Source of the DNA: Neisseriales bacterium
GTDB taxonomy: Bacteria > Pseudomonadota > Gammaproteobacteria > Burkholderiales > UBA11063
Length of the DNA stretch: 64,000 bases
Direction: 5' to 3'
Assembly: GCA_008017155.1 (NCBI GenBank)
Contig: SSGX01000005.1
Location: 56,619-120,618 of the forward strand
Shown here in pieces: positions 45,714-55,556 of the stretch (the first letter of the stretch is position 1; the number at the start of each line of letters is the position of its first letter). Made by a program: the position numbers and the translations under genes. The notes under the pieces are model-generated. The model was not told where the DNA came from and ran no database searches. It saw nothing but the letters and a program-made list of their open reading frames with translations.

Positions 45714-46760
45714 ATGGATATTACTGAGTTATTAACCTTCGGCGTTAGCAATAAAGCCTCTGATCTTCATTTAAGCAGTGGGCTACCTCCCATGCTTAGA
45801 GTTAATGGTGAAATTCGCAAGGTAAATTTGCCACCACTTGAACCAACAGAAGTAAAGAATATGGTCTATGATATTATGAATGATAATATCAGAAAGGTAT
45901 TTGAGCAAAATATGGAAGTAGATTTTGCTTTTGAAATACCGAATATATCACGTTTTCGGGCTAATATCTTTATGCAAACAAGAGGTATTGGTGCAGTGTT
46001 TCGGACTATTCCTTCCAAAATTCTCTCGCTTGAAAAACTAAATGCACCGAAGATTTTTCGGGAAATTGCTTCCTATACTAAAGGTTTAGTTTTGGTAACC
46101 GGTCCAACTGGATCAGGTAAGTCCACTACCTTGGCAGCGATGATTGATTATATCAATGAAACTGATTATCAGCATATTTTGACAGTTGAAGATCCCGTTG
46201 AGTTTGTGCATGTAAGTAAGCGTAGTCTTGTTAATCAACGCGAACTAAATACTCATACACATAGCTTTGCTAATGCATTAAAATCAGCTTTACGTGAAGA
46301 TCCTGACTGTGTACTAGTTGGTGAGATGCGTGATCTTGAAACTATTCGGCTTGCAATAACAGCAGCTGAGACTGGGCATTTGGTTTTTGGTACTTTGCAT
46401 ACATCTTCTGCCGCTAAAACAATTGATCGGGTAGTCGATGTTTTTCCCGCAGCTGAAAAAGAAATGGTTCGTGTTATGCTATCTGAAAGTCTAAAGGCAG
46501 TAATTTCTCAGCTATTAATCAAGAAAAAGGATGATTCTGGACGGGTAGCTGCTCATGAAATTATGATAGTTAATTCAGCTATTAAAAATCTAGTTCGTGA
46601 AAATAAAGTTTCACAGATAAATACATCTATCCAGACTGGGCAGCAATATGGAATGCAAACTATGGATCAGGCTCTACTAAGATTGGTTAAAAACGGTGAT
46701 ATTACTGCTGATGCTGCATCAGTATACGCACTTCAAAAAGATTTATTTGTTGATTTATAA
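45714..46760 (+). CDS. pilT: Type IV pilus retraction ATPase PilT
   Basis: 348 aa, the usual PilT length. Walker A is GPTGSGKST (residues 130-138), the Asp box is TVEDPVEFVH, Walker B is CVLVGEMRD and the His box is GHLVFGTLHTSSAAKTIDRV. The C-terminus retains the PilT-type A-x-x-IRE-like helix as NLVRENKVSQINTSIQTGQQ. PilT powers pilus retraction for twitching and DNA uptake, acting at the inner-membrane platform. RBS AGGAG. pilU follows 14 bases later. Confidence 0.96.
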   Translation: MDITELLTFGVSNKASDLHLSSGLPPMLRVNGEIRKVNLPPLEPTEVKNMVYDIMNDNIRKVFEQNMEVDFAFEIPNISRFRANIFMQTRGIGAVFRTIPSKILSLEKLNAPKIFREIASYTKGLVLVTGPTGSGKSTTLAAMIDYINETDYQHILTVEDPVEFVHVSKRSLVNQRELNTHTHSFANALKSALREDPDCVLVGEMRDLETIRLAITAAETGHLVFGTLHTSSAAKTIDRVVDVFPAAEKEMVRVMLSESLKAVISQLLIKKKDDSGRVAAHEIMIVNSAIKNLVRENKVSQINTSIQTGQQYGMQTMDQALLRLVKNGDITADAASVYALQKDLFVDL

Positions 46761-46774
46761 GGTAAAAATTAGAT

Positions 46775-47947
46775 ATGGCTCTTGAAGTTGGAATGATTAA
46801 AGAAGCAGAAAGTGCAAAAATTTTTATGCTCTATCTGTTAAAACAAGCAATAACGGTTGGTGCAGATGATACATTTATCATTTCCAATTTTTCTCCTGCG
46901 TTTAAAGTTGATGGAAAATTAACCCCTCAGTTTAATGATCGATTAAATCCTGACCAAGCTAGGCTACTAGTATATGCAATAATGAATGATAAGCAAAAAC
47001 GCCAATATGAAGCTGAAAAAGAGTGTAATTTTGCAATTGCTCATCCTGATGGGGGGCGATTTCGGGTAAATGCTTACCTTGAACAAGGTAAGCCAGCAAT
47101 GGTTTTACGTAAAATTAATACTAAAGTTCCAACTCTTAGCGATTTGAAATTGCCTTCTGTATTAGCTGATGTTATCATGGAGCGTAAAGGGCTTGTCTTG
47201 GTAGTTGGTCAAACTGGTTCAGGAAAGTCAACAACGCTTGCGGCAATGATTGATTATCGTAATAAAAATACACATGGACATATCTTGTCAATCGAAGATC
47301 CAGTAGAGTTTGTCCATTCTCATCAGAGCTGTATTGTTTCCCAACGTGAGGTTGGAGTTGATACAGAATCATGGCATAATGCAATCAAATCAGCATTGCG
47401 TCAAGCACCAAATGTGGTGCTTATTGGTGAGATCCGGGATCATGAAGCTATGGAGTATGCATTACAGTTTGCTGAAACTGGACACTTATGTGTGGCAACT
47501 ATCCATGCAACAAATACTATTCAGGCAATTGAGCGGATAGTTAATCTTTTCCCCGCTGAAAAACATCATCAAGTATATATGAATCTTTCTTTAAACATTA
47601 AAGCCATTGTAGGTCAGCGATTAATTCCTTTAGAATCTGGAAAGGGTAGGGCGGCAGCAATAGAAATAATGCTAAATACATCTACGATCGCCGATTATAT
47701 ATTTAAGCGTCAGCTTGATCCAATTCGTGATGCAATCGTCAAATCAAGAGATTTAGGTATGCAAACTTTTGATCAGGCGTTATTTGATCTATATGAAAGC
47801 GAGCAAATAAGCTACGAGGAGGCATTAAAAAATGCGGATAGTCTTAATGATGTAAAAATGCGGATTCGCCTTGAAGGTACAAGAGCGAAAAAAGATGGTG
47901 CAGCTGATAGTACAATGAATGAAACAATGAGTTTGAAGATTCTTTGA
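46775..47947 (+). CDS. pilU: PilT-like retraction ATPase PilU
   Basis: 390 aa. Walker A is GQTGSGKST (residues 145-153), with SIEDPVEFVHSHQSCIVSQR, NVVLIGEIRDHEAMEYAL and GHLCVATIHATNTIQAIERI. The ~40-residue C-terminal extension (IRLEGTRAKKDGAADSTMNE) is typical of PilU over PilT. PilU assists PilT-dependent retraction under load. It sits directly after pilT, as in many beta- and gammaproteobacteria. Confidence 0.94.
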   Translation: MALEVGMIKEAESAKIFMLYLLKQAITVGADDTFIISNFSPAFKVDGKLTPQFNDRLNPDQARLLVYAIMNDKQKRQYEAEKECNFAIAHPDGGRFRVNAYLEQGKPAMVLRKINTKVPTLSDLKLPSVLADVIMERKGLVLVVGQTGSGKSTTLAAMIDYRNKNTHGHILSIEDPVEFVHSHQSCIVSQREVGVDTESWHNAIKSALRQAPNVVLIGEIRDHEAMEYALQFAETGHLCVATIHATNTIQAIERIVNLFPAEKHHQVYMNLSLNIKAIVGQRLIPLESGKGRAAAIEIMLNTSTIADYIFKRQLDPIRDAIVKSRDLGMQTFDQALFDLYESEQISYEEALKNADSLNDVKMRIRLEGTRAKKDGAADSTMNETMSLKIL

Positions 47948-47951
47948 TTTT

Positions 47952-48911
47952 ATGGCAAAAATTATAAGTTCTGATCTAATAAAAGAAACTTTGACTGCCA
48001 TTTGTGATGCATATTCATTAAGTGTTGGAGCTAGTCAAGGTGTTATTGACTCATTTTATAACGATAAACTAAGTGCTTTTCGAGTAAATACTTTAAAGGC
48101 TTCGATAGCTGATGTGCTTGCTGGATTAAAATCCAATAGTATTGAAGTTAGCCCTATCAATTGGTCAGATATTTCATATACTCTTAAAGATAAGTCTTTA
48201 TTATCGAGAAGCAGTTTTACTAGAGATGGTTTAGTCTATATTCAGAATTTGTCATCGCAGTTAACTGCTTTATTACTTGATGCAAAACCAGATGAGTTTG
48301 TACTTGATTTGGCAGCTGCTCCAGGCGGTAAAACTAGTTTTATTGCAGCCATGATGCAGAATAATGGGCGTATTTCGGCAGTTGAACCAGTAAAAGATCG
48401 TTATTTTCGGATGATGGCTAATCTTAAAAGTCTTGGCGTAACTATTTGTAAATGTTACCAAAAAGATGGTCGCGTTGTCGGTAAACTATGTAAAGAGTGG
48501 TTTGATAAAGTTCTTCTTGATGCTCCTTGTTCTTCAATGGCGCAGATTGACTTACGAGAAGCAGATAGCTATAGCCATTGGAGTATGAAGAAAGTCAAAG
48601 AATGTAGCCGTAAACAAAAGCAGTTGATTTTATCTGCTTTTGAGAGCTTGAAGCCGGGCGGTGAAATGATTTATTCTACCTGCTCGTGGATGGTCGAAGA
48701 GAATGAGGAAGTTGTGAATCATCTTCTTAATGAATATAGCGATCAGTTGGAGGTAGTTGATTTGGATTTACCAATTGAGAATTATTTACCCGGATTAACT
48801 AACTACAATAATGCGAGTTATCATGAGGCGATAACTAAAACCAGAAGAATTATACCAAATCAGTGGTATGAAGCATTTTATATTGCAAAAATAAGAAAAT
48901 TAATAAGATAA
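47952..48911 (+). CDS. rRNA (cytosine-C5) methyltransferase, NOL1/NOP2/Sun family (RsmB/RsmF-like)
   Basis: 319 aa. SAM-binding motif LDLAAAPGGKTSFIAAMM; the catalytic motif DAPCSS and the second Cys motif STCSWMVEENEEVV are both intact. The enzyme makes m5C in RNA, probably 16S rRNA. An N-terminal RNA-binding extension is short, so I cannot decide between RsmB, RsmF or another member. It starts 4 bases after pilU and is probably in the same transcript. Confidence 0.88.
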   Translation: MAKIISSDLIKETLTAICDAYSLSVGASQGVIDSFYNDKLSAFRVNTLKASIADVLAGLKSNSIEVSPINWSDISYTLKDKSLLSRSSFTRDGLVYIQNLSSQLTALLLDAKPDEFVLDLAAAPGGKTSFIAAMMQNNGRISAVEPVKDRYFRMMANLKSLGVTICKCYQKDGRVVGKLCKEWFDKVLLDAPCSSMAQIDLREADSYSHWSMKKVKECSRKQKQLILSAFESLKPGGEMIYSTCSWMVEENEEVVNHLLNEYSDQLEVVDLDLPIENYLPGLTNYNNASYHEAITKTRRIIPNQWYEAFYIAKIRKLIR

Positions 48912-48920
48912 GGATTTAAT

Positions 48921-49589
48921 ATGACAACAGTAGCTGAGGCATTAATTAATCGTAAATCAGTTCGAGCTTTTTTAGATAAACCAGTTTCTGAAGCAGATAT
49001 TAAGAATATTCTAACTTATGCTAGGCAAGCTCCTTCGGGTACCAATACCCAGCCTTGGCAGGTTGCTGTGGTTTCAGGAGCTAGTAAAGCCAAACTTGAT
49101 GATATTTTAGTGTCGGCATTTAAAAATGGTGAACCAAAGGTACTTGATTATAATTATTATCCATTAAAGATGCCAGCAGAATTTCAACGAAGAAGACTAG
49201 CTTGCGGGATGCAGATGTTTCAGACATTAGGTATAACCCGCGAGAATAAAGAGCGCCGACTTGAACAATGGGCGTTAAATTATTCTGCATTTGGTGCCCC
49301 AGTTGCAATGTACTTTTTTACTAATAAGTTAGTAGAAAAAGGTTCATTTATGGATTGTGGTATGTTCTTGCAGTCAGTTATGTTAATGGCAACTGAATTG
49401 GGCTTAGCTACTTGTGCACAGGCGGCATTGGCGGAATATCCACATTTGGTGAAAGAATTTCTTGGCTATCCTGAAGATTCAATTCTTCTTTGTGGTATGG
49501 CATTGGGTTATGAAGATAAAGATGCTCCGATAAATAGCTATCGGACGGTTAGGGAAGATCTTGACGTATTTACAAAGTTTTATAGTTGA
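48921..49589 (+). CDS. Nitroreductase family protein
   Basis: 222 aa with the FMN-binding nitroreductase fold: LINRKSVRAFLDKPVSEADI, then ARQAPSGTNTQPWQVAVVSG, and the C-terminal LATCAQAALAEYP / LCGMALGYED. The R-S-V-R-x-F and A-P-S-G-x-N-x-Q-P-W motifs contact FMN. These enzymes reduce nitro compounds, quinones or flavins with NAD(P)H. RBS AAGGA. It is 9 bases after the methyltransferase gene. Confidence 0.93.
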   Translation: MTTVAEALINRKSVRAFLDKPVSEADIKNILTYARQAPSGTNTQPWQVAVVSGASKAKLDDILVSAFKNGEPKVLDYNYYPLKMPAEFQRRRLACGMQMFQTLGITRENKERRLEQWALNYSAFGAPVAMYFFTNKLVEKGSFMDCGMFLQSVMLMATELGLATCAQAALAEYPHLVKEFLGYPEDSILLCGMALGYEDKDAPINSYRTVREDLDVFTKFYS

Positions 49590-49594
49590 ATTTT

Positions 49595-50134
49595 ATGAAA
49601 AAGCTTTTGGCTGTTATAATTTTTTCTAGCCTATCATTGAGTTATGCGGATATAAATACTCCATATACGACTAATCCGCAATTAACTTCAAGTAATAACT
49701 CCTCTGGAACAGTAGCAGTAAAGCCAGTCTTTAAAAGTGGCTGGTATGCTCATAAAAAGGATGTTACGTTTATCAAGCTGATTCAGGTTGGGCAAAATAT
49801 GGGGCTTAGTATTCTTTTTAGTAATACAGGTTTATTTTGTCCGATTAATAAATATTTACCATTTAATCAGGTAAAAGGGCAGCAAAATACCTATGCTTAT
49901 ACAGTTGGCAATGGTTGTGTTGCAACAATCAAAATGAATACCAGTAATAATACCTTTGTAATGACAGTAAATAGCCGTTCAAAATGTTTTGAAGAATATA
50001 CCTATCAGGAATTTTGTAATGGAAATCTTGATGTCCATATGATTGATGAACAAGCATCGACTTATTTTGTCAACAAGGTATTTACCTACGCTAAAGACCA
50101 GAACGATAATGACTACGACTGGAATGATGATTAA
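49595..50134 (+). CDS. Small hypothetical exported protein
   Basis: 179 aa from the ATG at 49595; a TTG nine bases earlier would overlap the nitroreductase stop and has no advantage. The signal peptide (LLAVIIFSSLSLSYA-DI) is clear. The mature part has a beta-rich core with three or four cysteines (LFCPINKYLPF, GNGCVATIKM, KCFEEYTYQEFCNGN) and an acidic end (NDNDYDWNDD). I recognise no family. A bidirectional terminator follows. Confidence 0.6.
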   Translation: MKKLLAVIIFSSLSLSYADINTPYTTNPQLTSSNNSSGTVAVKPVFKSGWYAHKKDVTFIKLIQVGQNMGLSILFSNTGLFCPINKYLPFNQVKGQQNTYAYTVGNGCVATIKMNTSNNTFVMTVNSRSKCFEEYTYQEFCNGNLDVHMIDEQASTYFVNKVFTYAKDQNDNDYDWNDD

Positions 50135-50168
50135 AAAAAGTCAGGGTTTAAATTATTTCCCTGACTTT
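50133..50168. terminator. Bidirectional terminator between convergent genes
   Basis: GTCAGGG (50140-50146) pairs with CCCTGAC (50159-50165), flanked by A7 on the left and TTT on the right, so it can act for the 49595 gene on plus and hisA on minus. Confidence 0.8.
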
Positions 50169-50188
50169 ATTTATTTGATTTATAGGAT

Positions 50189-50917
50189 TTAAATTGCTGC
50201 CGCTAAAGCATCGGTGAGCGTAAATTGATTCTCATATAATGCCTTACCAACTACAACCCCGTGAACATTTAGTTGCATCAAATCAGTAATATCAGCAAGT
50301 TTGCCAACTCCACCAGATGCAATCAGCGATAGCTCTGGATAATGATTCTGGATTTGACGATAAAGGGCAATACTGGGTCCGGCTAAAGTTCCGTCTACGC
50401 CAACATCAGTACATAAGACATATTTAGCACTAGGATAATTGTCTAAAATATCATAGACACTAAAGTGGCTTTCTTGTTGCCAGCCATGAGTACGTACTTT
50501 TGGGATACCGTTTGTATCAAGAGCGCAATCTAGAGCTAGGACTATCCTATCTGCACCATAATCATTTATCCATTGATTAACTAGTTCTGGTTTAGTAACA
50601 CAAACACTACCAACTACAGCACGGCTAACACCTGCTGAAAATAATTTTTCAATATCTGAAGTATCACGGATTCCGCCACCAACTTCTATTTTTAGCGAAG
50701 TCTTGGATACTAGCTCACGAATTAGATCTAGTTGCATGAATTGACCAGCTTTGGCTCCATCCAAATCGACCATATGAACCCATTCACTACCTGCACTAGC
50801 AAATTCTTCTAACATTGCAAGCGGGTTATCATTATATATCTTAGTGGTTGCAAAATCGCCCTTATATAATCGCACACATTTACCATCGCGTAAGTCAATT
50901 GCCGGATAAATTACCAT
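50189..50917 (-). CDS. hisA: HisA, phosphoribosylformimino-5-aminoimidazole carboxamide ribotide isomerase
   Basis: 242 aa beta/alpha barrel isomerase of histidine biosynthesis. The catalytic aspartates are Asp8 (YPAIDLRDGKCVRLYKGDF) and Asp171 (CTDVGVDGT), and phosphate loops appear as VGGGIR and ASGGVG. Its start overlaps the end of hisH by 23 bases, indicating coupling. hisF is not in the window on this side. Confidence 0.96.
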   Translation of the reverse strand: MVIYPAIDLRDGKCVRLYKGDFATTKIYNDNPLAMLEEFASAGSEWVHMVDLDGAKAGQFMQLDLIRELVSKTSLKIEVGGGIRDTSDIEKLFSAGVSRAVVGSVCVTKPELVNQWINDYGADRIVLALDCALDTNGIPKVRTHGWQQESHFSVYDILDNYPSAKYVLCTDVGVDGTLAGPSIALYRQIQNHYPELSLIASGGVGKLADITDLMQLNVHGVVVGKALYENQFTLTDALAAAI

Positions 50918-51518
50918 TTACTACCTCAATAAAGTTTTTAATTAATTGTGCACCTGCTACGCCAGATTTTTCTGGGTGAAACTGCATGCCATAAAAATTT
51001 TTGTAATGGCTAATTGCAGTAAAGTCAACTCCATAATTACAGCTAGCTACAGTTACTGAATTAACTGGAGCATAATAGCTATGCACAAAATATACATCTT
51101 TTTTCATATCGAAATCATTAAGTAGGGGAGATTCAGTCTTTTTTTCAATATTATTCCAGCCCATCTGCGGCACTACAAGCTGTGGGCTATCATCAAAGCG
51201 CTCAACCTTACCAGGCATAATTCCCAAACAATCAACTTCATCTTCACTAGAATGCTCATATAATAACTGCATGCCAAGACAGATTCCGAGTAGTGGCTTT
51301 TTATAATTGCGTATCGTATCAATCAGATCATGTTGCTGTAGCTGTTTCATCGCAAACCCAGCTGAACCTACGCCCGGAAAAATCACTCCGTCGGCATTAT
51401 TGACAACTTCTTTATCGGTAGTTAGCTGATAGCTTACGCCTAATCTTTTTAGTGCAACTTCTATCGAATAAAAATTGGCACCGCCACTGGTTATTATTGC
51501 TAGCTTTGGTGTATTCAT
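50895..51518 (-). CDS. hisH: HisH, glutamine amidotransferase subunit of imidazole glycerol phosphate synthase
   Basis: 207 aa class I glutaminase. The triad is Cys80 (GICLGMQ), His181 and Glu183 (GMQFHPEKS), and the oxyanion loop is PGVGSAG. HisH supplies ammonia to HisF. It sits immediately upstream of hisA on the minus strand, in the usual order. Confidence 0.96.
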   Translation of the reverse strand: MNTPKLAIITSGGANFYSIEVALKRLGVSYQLTTDKEVVNNADGVIFPGVGSAGFAMKQLQQHDLIDTIRNYKKPLLGICLGMQLLYEHSSEDEVDCLGIMPGKVERFDDSPQLVVPQMGWNNIEKKTESPLLNDFDMKKDVYFVHSYYAPVNSVTVASCNYGVDFTAISHYKNFYGMQFHPEKSGVAGAQLIKNFIEVVNGNLSGN

Positions 51519-51680
51519 GGATGGTTATAACCCTAATGATTTTATGAAAAGTAAGCCCATATTATACACTATGTGCTTGTTTCAATTTTATTGAAAACTA
51601 CGTACAGTCAAAGTCTTTTATAAGAAGAGATAATGGATATTAGTTTTAATATTTATATCATAGAAATGACTACTCTTAAA

Positions 51681-52454
51681 TCAAAAGGGGATAGTTATAT
51701 CATTTATTTCTTTTTCAAATACTGCTAAAAAATATTTCTTAGACGCAGGAAATTCTTCAGACAACATATTTGCAACCTCATCAGGTGTGTAGCGAAATTT
51801 ATCAATTGAGTTTAAAAATGTTCTAATCTCCGGGACATTAAAGCGCTTTTCATTTTGATTAACATGTTCCAATCGATTCATTCTTTTTTCAATGTTTCTT
51901 ATTGATGATATTATTTCTAAGAGTAGATCGTTTTCAGTTCTTTCTTCATCTATTTCTTCGATTTCTGATTGGGGGGTAGCTAGAATTTCCTGAATTTTTT
52001 TATCAAATTGAGACCAATAGGTTTCAAATATTGTTTCTAGAATGCCCTCGGTTAAACTCGAGTCTTTTACTGCCTTATTAATAGTTTTTACTAAACCCAA
52101 CATACCTTCTTTATCAATCTTAGTATGATTAAATTGAGCTAAAGGATTCTCAACCTCGCCAGGCTCTAAATCAATCAATAAAGTACAAACACGATTAGAG
52201 GTAATCCCCTTAGCTAATGCGCCAGACTCAAATAAAATCCATGGCTTACTTTTGTTTTCTTTTGTAAGACATATTATACCAATACCAGTATCTGAGAGTT
52301 GTTCTGTAATTTCATTAAACCATAATGACCCTTTGTCTATGTCTTTACTTGAAAGCCATGGATTAATTACTTGAATTACACATTTTAACCAGATATTGAG
52401 TAAAGATGCTACTTTGTGACTTTTTTCTCCAGACCAACTTATAAATACCTTCAT
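51681..52454 (-). CDS. TIR-domain protein, candidate antiphage or NADase effector
   Basis: 257 aa. The N-terminal ~130 residues are a bacterial TIR domain: KVFISWSGEKSHKVASLL, PWLSSKDIDKGSLWFNEI, then the PW-x3-E motif (Trp72, Glu76 in KPWILFESGALAKGI). Glu76 fits the catalytic Glu of TIR NADases. Residues ~130-200 hold an acidic coiled region and the C-terminus a small helical domain (YTPDEVANMLSEEFPASK). It is a lone gene next to hisH. Solitary TIR proteins can act in abortive defence, but no partner sensor is seen here, so the role is uncertain. Confidence 0.82.
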   Translation of the reverse strand: MKVFISWSGEKSHKVASLLNIWLKCVIQVINPWLSSKDIDKGSLWFNEITEQLSDTGIGIICLTKENKSKPWILFESGALAKGITSNRVCTLLIDLEPGEVENPLAQFNHTKIDKEGMLGLVKTINKAVKDSSLTEGILETIFETYWSQFDKKIQEILATPQSEIEEIDEERTENDLLLEIISSIRNIEKRMNRLEHVNQNEKRFNVPEIRTFLNSIDKFRYTPDEVANMLSEEFPASKKYFLAVFEKEINDITIPF

Positions 52455-52727
52455 TTAACCCTCAACCTGATTTAAATAATACTCAATTATACCCTCAAAT
52501 TAATCCATCTACAGATAAAAACGACTTCTTTTTATAATATACTAGTTTATACGATTTAGAATTTACGCAACCAAATTAATTTTTACTGCAACCATTTGAT
52601 TTGTTTGGGTTTAAAATTATAGATTTAAGTTGTATAATTTAATCAAAGAATAATATTTGCTAAAATTCAGTAACGACAATGATCACATAAAGTTATGAGT
52701 TTGTTTACACGTAAGTTCTATAATAAG

Positions 52728-52763
52728 AAACCTGCCAGACTTTTGTTGGCAGGTTTTATTTTT
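52728..52763. terminator. Terminator hairpin after the 52776 gene
   Basis: AAACCTGCCA (52728-52737) pairs with TGGCAGGTTT (52747-52756), with T-rich sequence on plus and TTTCTT on minus. It closes the minus-strand 52776 gene. The 52455-52775 gap holds this and AT-rich sequence without another recognised element. Confidence 0.7.
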
Positions 52764-52775
52764 TTAGGGTATTTA

Positions 52776-54473
52776 TCAGTTTAGTGGCTGTTTACGATTG
52801 GCATAATAGTTATTAAGGGTATTTGCCATCCAGCCATTATCTGGGAAAGATACTCCTGGAATAGCCCATACTGCTGTAGCAAAACCACCTGCACCCCATA
52901 AGATTGAGAATACATGTGCATCCGCTGCTGCTTGTAATTTACCATTATCGCTATGTCCCCAGTTAAAGTTATTTAATGTTAGGCATTGGCTAGCAGTTAG
53001 TCCGGCACATAATCCATATTTTGAATTTAATGTACCAACCCCCGGATTAATCCAATCCGCAATATTACTAAGGCTTGAATCAAGTGCTGGATCTCCAAAG
53101 AAATAGTCTGGTGCTGAACCTTCTTCCGCTGCATTTATGCCAGATTCTATTTTCTCAGCATTAGTCTGGATATGAGCTGCAGGAATCTGCCATAACATCA
53201 CTGGCACATATGGTTTACCAAAGCCACTAGCTAAACCTTCACTAATCTGTTTTGTCATTTGTAAGAAATTATCCCAATCTTGATCATTATATAAAGTTGC
53301 TTGGTTTTGTACTAGTGTTTGTCCAGCATTATCTGCAAGGCTACCAGCATAATCATCTGCGCCATAACGGTCGAAGTAGATGAAATTTGGCTTATAAGTA
53401 CCACTAAATACACTGTAATGATTTAGTAAAGATAATACCTGATTAACATATGGGGTAACTGCATTTTTGCCCTCATGAACCCACCAGCCGCCACCCGGGG
53501 TAGCTGAAATATTTATATGCCAGCCAAGATTTACCTGTGGACCATAGTTATGTACCAGATAGTTCTGTGCTTGAATCCAGCCATTAAAATTAGAAGTGAA
53601 TTGTGGTAACTGATTATTTGCAGTTTTGCTTGCACATTGCTGGATTACATATGATTCAACACAGTTGCTAAATGCTTGTCCGGCACTATAGTTATCAGTT
53701 TTACCTTTTAGCCAGTTGATCAAGTCTTTTACAGTGCCTGTTGTCGTGATTGGCTGTTTATCCCAGTTATACGTACATCCCGGTGCATTATTAAAGTTAA
53801 ATGATTCGCTCATCATGCATGATACTTGGCTTACCGCACTATTTACCTGAATATTTAGCCCATCAATATCTGCTTCACGCTCAGTATTACCGATAAAACC
53901 AAGCAAATCTGGGTTTAATAGAATTGTCCCATGCGTGCCGGTTGCTACATAACCATCGGTTTGTAAGGTGGATGCCAAAAATGCTAGATTAAATAAATGT
54001 TTCACTAGATAATCCTGATTTAATACATCTTCAGTATTCCAGCCACCACTTAGCTGCCACTGATATTCAACAATATTTGGGTTTACGCTATAGCCAGTAT
54101 TTTGTTTGATGGTTTTTGCCATATTTATCATATTGTAGATTTTATATGGAGTCTCAATCAGCCCCGGATCACCATTACCATTAGCACCGTTATAGGTAAA
54201 AATAGCATCAATTTTTTGTGAGGTTGGCTCACTACTAGTTAGTCCTTGGCTGATTGTACCCATTGCAAGGTAATTAGGCCATTCGTTTATACCACCTGTT
54301 GATGTGCTAGCAGTACTTCTGTTACTAACCGCAACTGTTGGTGAGGTTGTTGTTTCACTTAATGTCGATGTGTTTTGTCCATTATTTGCGCTACCACCAC
54401 CATTACATGCACTTAGAAATAATCCGCCAGTTATTGCCAGTGTTCTTGTGATTTGTTTGTAATTTGATTTCAT
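52776..54473 (-). CDS. Lipoprotein, possible glycoside-hydrolase-like TIM barrel
   Basis: 565 aa, lipobox LSAC-NGGG, then a Ser/Thr linker. The body from residue ~70 shows barrel-like alternation with conserved-looking acidic and aromatic patches: NIVEYQWQLSGGW, LGWHINISATPGGGWW, FIYFDRYGADDYAG, VMLWQIPAAHI and PDYFFGD. This suggests a secreted glycosidase or binding barrel, but I cannot name the family or catalytic pair. It is divergent from the LysR gene at 54615, which may control it. Confidence 0.55.
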   Translation of the reverse strand: MKSNYKQITRTLAITGGLFLSACNGGGSANNGQNTSTLSETTTSPTVAVSNRSTASTSTGGINEWPNYLAMGTISQGLTSSEPTSQKIDAIFTYNGANGNGDPGLIETPYKIYNMINMAKTIKQNTGYSVNPNIVEYQWQLSGGWNTEDVLNQDYLVKHLFNLAFLASTLQTDGYVATGTHGTILLNPDLLGFIGNTEREADIDGLNIQVNSAVSQVSCMMSESFNFNNAPGCTYNWDKQPITTTGTVKDLINWLKGKTDNYSAGQAFSNCVESYVIQQCASKTANNQLPQFTSNFNGWIQAQNYLVHNYGPQVNLGWHINISATPGGGWWVHEGKNAVTPYVNQVLSLLNHYSVFSGTYKPNFIYFDRYGADDYAGSLADNAGQTLVQNQATLYNDQDWDNFLQMTKQISEGLASGFGKPYVPVMLWQIPAAHIQTNAEKIESGINAAEEGSAPDYFFGDPALDSSLSNIADWINPGVGTLNSKYGLCAGLTASQCLTLNNFNWGHSDNGKLQAAADAHVFSILWGAGGFATAVWAIPGVSFPDNGWMANTLNNYYANRKQPLN

Positions 54474-54614
54474 TTTATATCCCTTGTAATATTTGGATTT
54501 ATTAGCCTTGGTTGGTTTTTTTGCTAGCTATCGATATTATATGACTTGATTATAATTTTGTAAATTGATATAATTAAAACTATTATTTCAAAAAACAAAA
54601 CATTGAGGTTGGTA

Positions 54615-55505
54615 ATGAATAAGCTAAATAAACTACGAAATTTTGTTACTATAGTTGAGAAACAGAGCTTTACTGAGGCGGCAAAAGTCCTCCACCAGTC
54701 CTTACCAAGTACCAGCCGCCAATTATCTGAGCTAGAGGAAGAGATCGGGAATAATTTATTGATTCGTGATACGCGAAGCCTCATGTTGACTGAATTTGGG
54801 CATATTTACTATGAGGAAGCGAAGGGCTTACTTAGGCATTATGATGATTTAGAAAGTCTTGCTTTCTTGCACAAAAAAGAGCCAGAGGGGACGCTAAAAA
54901 TTCTTGCCCCTGCCTATGCCATCAATAAATATATTGTCCCATATATCAGCGAATTTCGTACACTATACCCGAAGATAACGCCAGTACTTGAAGTTGCAGA
55001 ACGTATTCCTAGGCTACATAGTGAAGATGTAGATATTTGCATGGCAATTGCTTTGACCATGGAGCAGGTTGAAGAAAATACTCGCGATGTAGTAAAAAAA
55101 TTTATGTTTAAAATAACTGGCGTTTTATGTTGTACTCCAGAGTATGCACGGATTCATGGGATACCAAAAACACGAGATGAAATAAAAAATCATCCATATA
55201 TAACCCATACCATTCGTTCAAATCCTAAAAGTCTTCGGCTAAAAGGTGAAAATCTTATACTAGAACCATATCTGTATGTCAATAGTGCTCAGACGATGAT
55301 AGCTTGTACCAAAAATCATATTGGAATAATGCAATGTCTTTCTAGCTATATCAAAGATGAATTGGAGTCTGGTGAACTAATAGAGATTTTACCTGAGCTT
55401 AGTCCTGATGCTGATTTTTACATGTATTATAAGAAGGTTCGCTATCTCGAGCCTAAAGTTGGAAAATTTGTTGATTTTATCTTCTCCAAACAAATTAGTT
55501 CTTAA
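54615..55505 (+). CDS. LysR-family transcriptional regulator
   Basis: 296 aa from the ATG at 54615 with GAGG upstream; a TTG 12 bases earlier includes that ribosome binding site. HTH: LRNFVTIVEKQSFTEAAKVL, then LHQSLPSTSRQLSELEEEIG. Divergent from the 52776 lipoprotein gene with 141 bases between, so it is a likely regulator of it. Confidence 0.9.
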   Translation: MNKLNKLRNFVTIVEKQSFTEAAKVLHQSLPSTSRQLSELEEEIGNNLLIRDTRSLMLTEFGHIYYEEAKGLLRHYDDLESLAFLHKKEPEGTLKILAPAYAINKYIVPYISEFRTLYPKITPVLEVAERIPRLHSEDVDICMAIALTMEQVEENTRDVVKKFMFKITGVLCCTPEYARIHGIPKTRDEIKNHPYITHTIRSNPKSLRLKGENLILEPYLYVNSAQTMIACTKNHIGIMQCLSSYIKDELESGELIEILPELSPDADFYMYYKKVRYLEPKVGKFVDFIFSKQISS

Positions 55506-55556
55506 ACATATTTAGTGTCTTAATTATCAAATAATCTATTTTTCACTTGATGATTA

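Noticed and set aside
52695..52784. 29-aa ORF (MSLFTRKFYNKKPARLLLAG start)
   Set aside because: It runs through the terminator stem at 52728-52756 and has no ribosome binding site; most likely chance.
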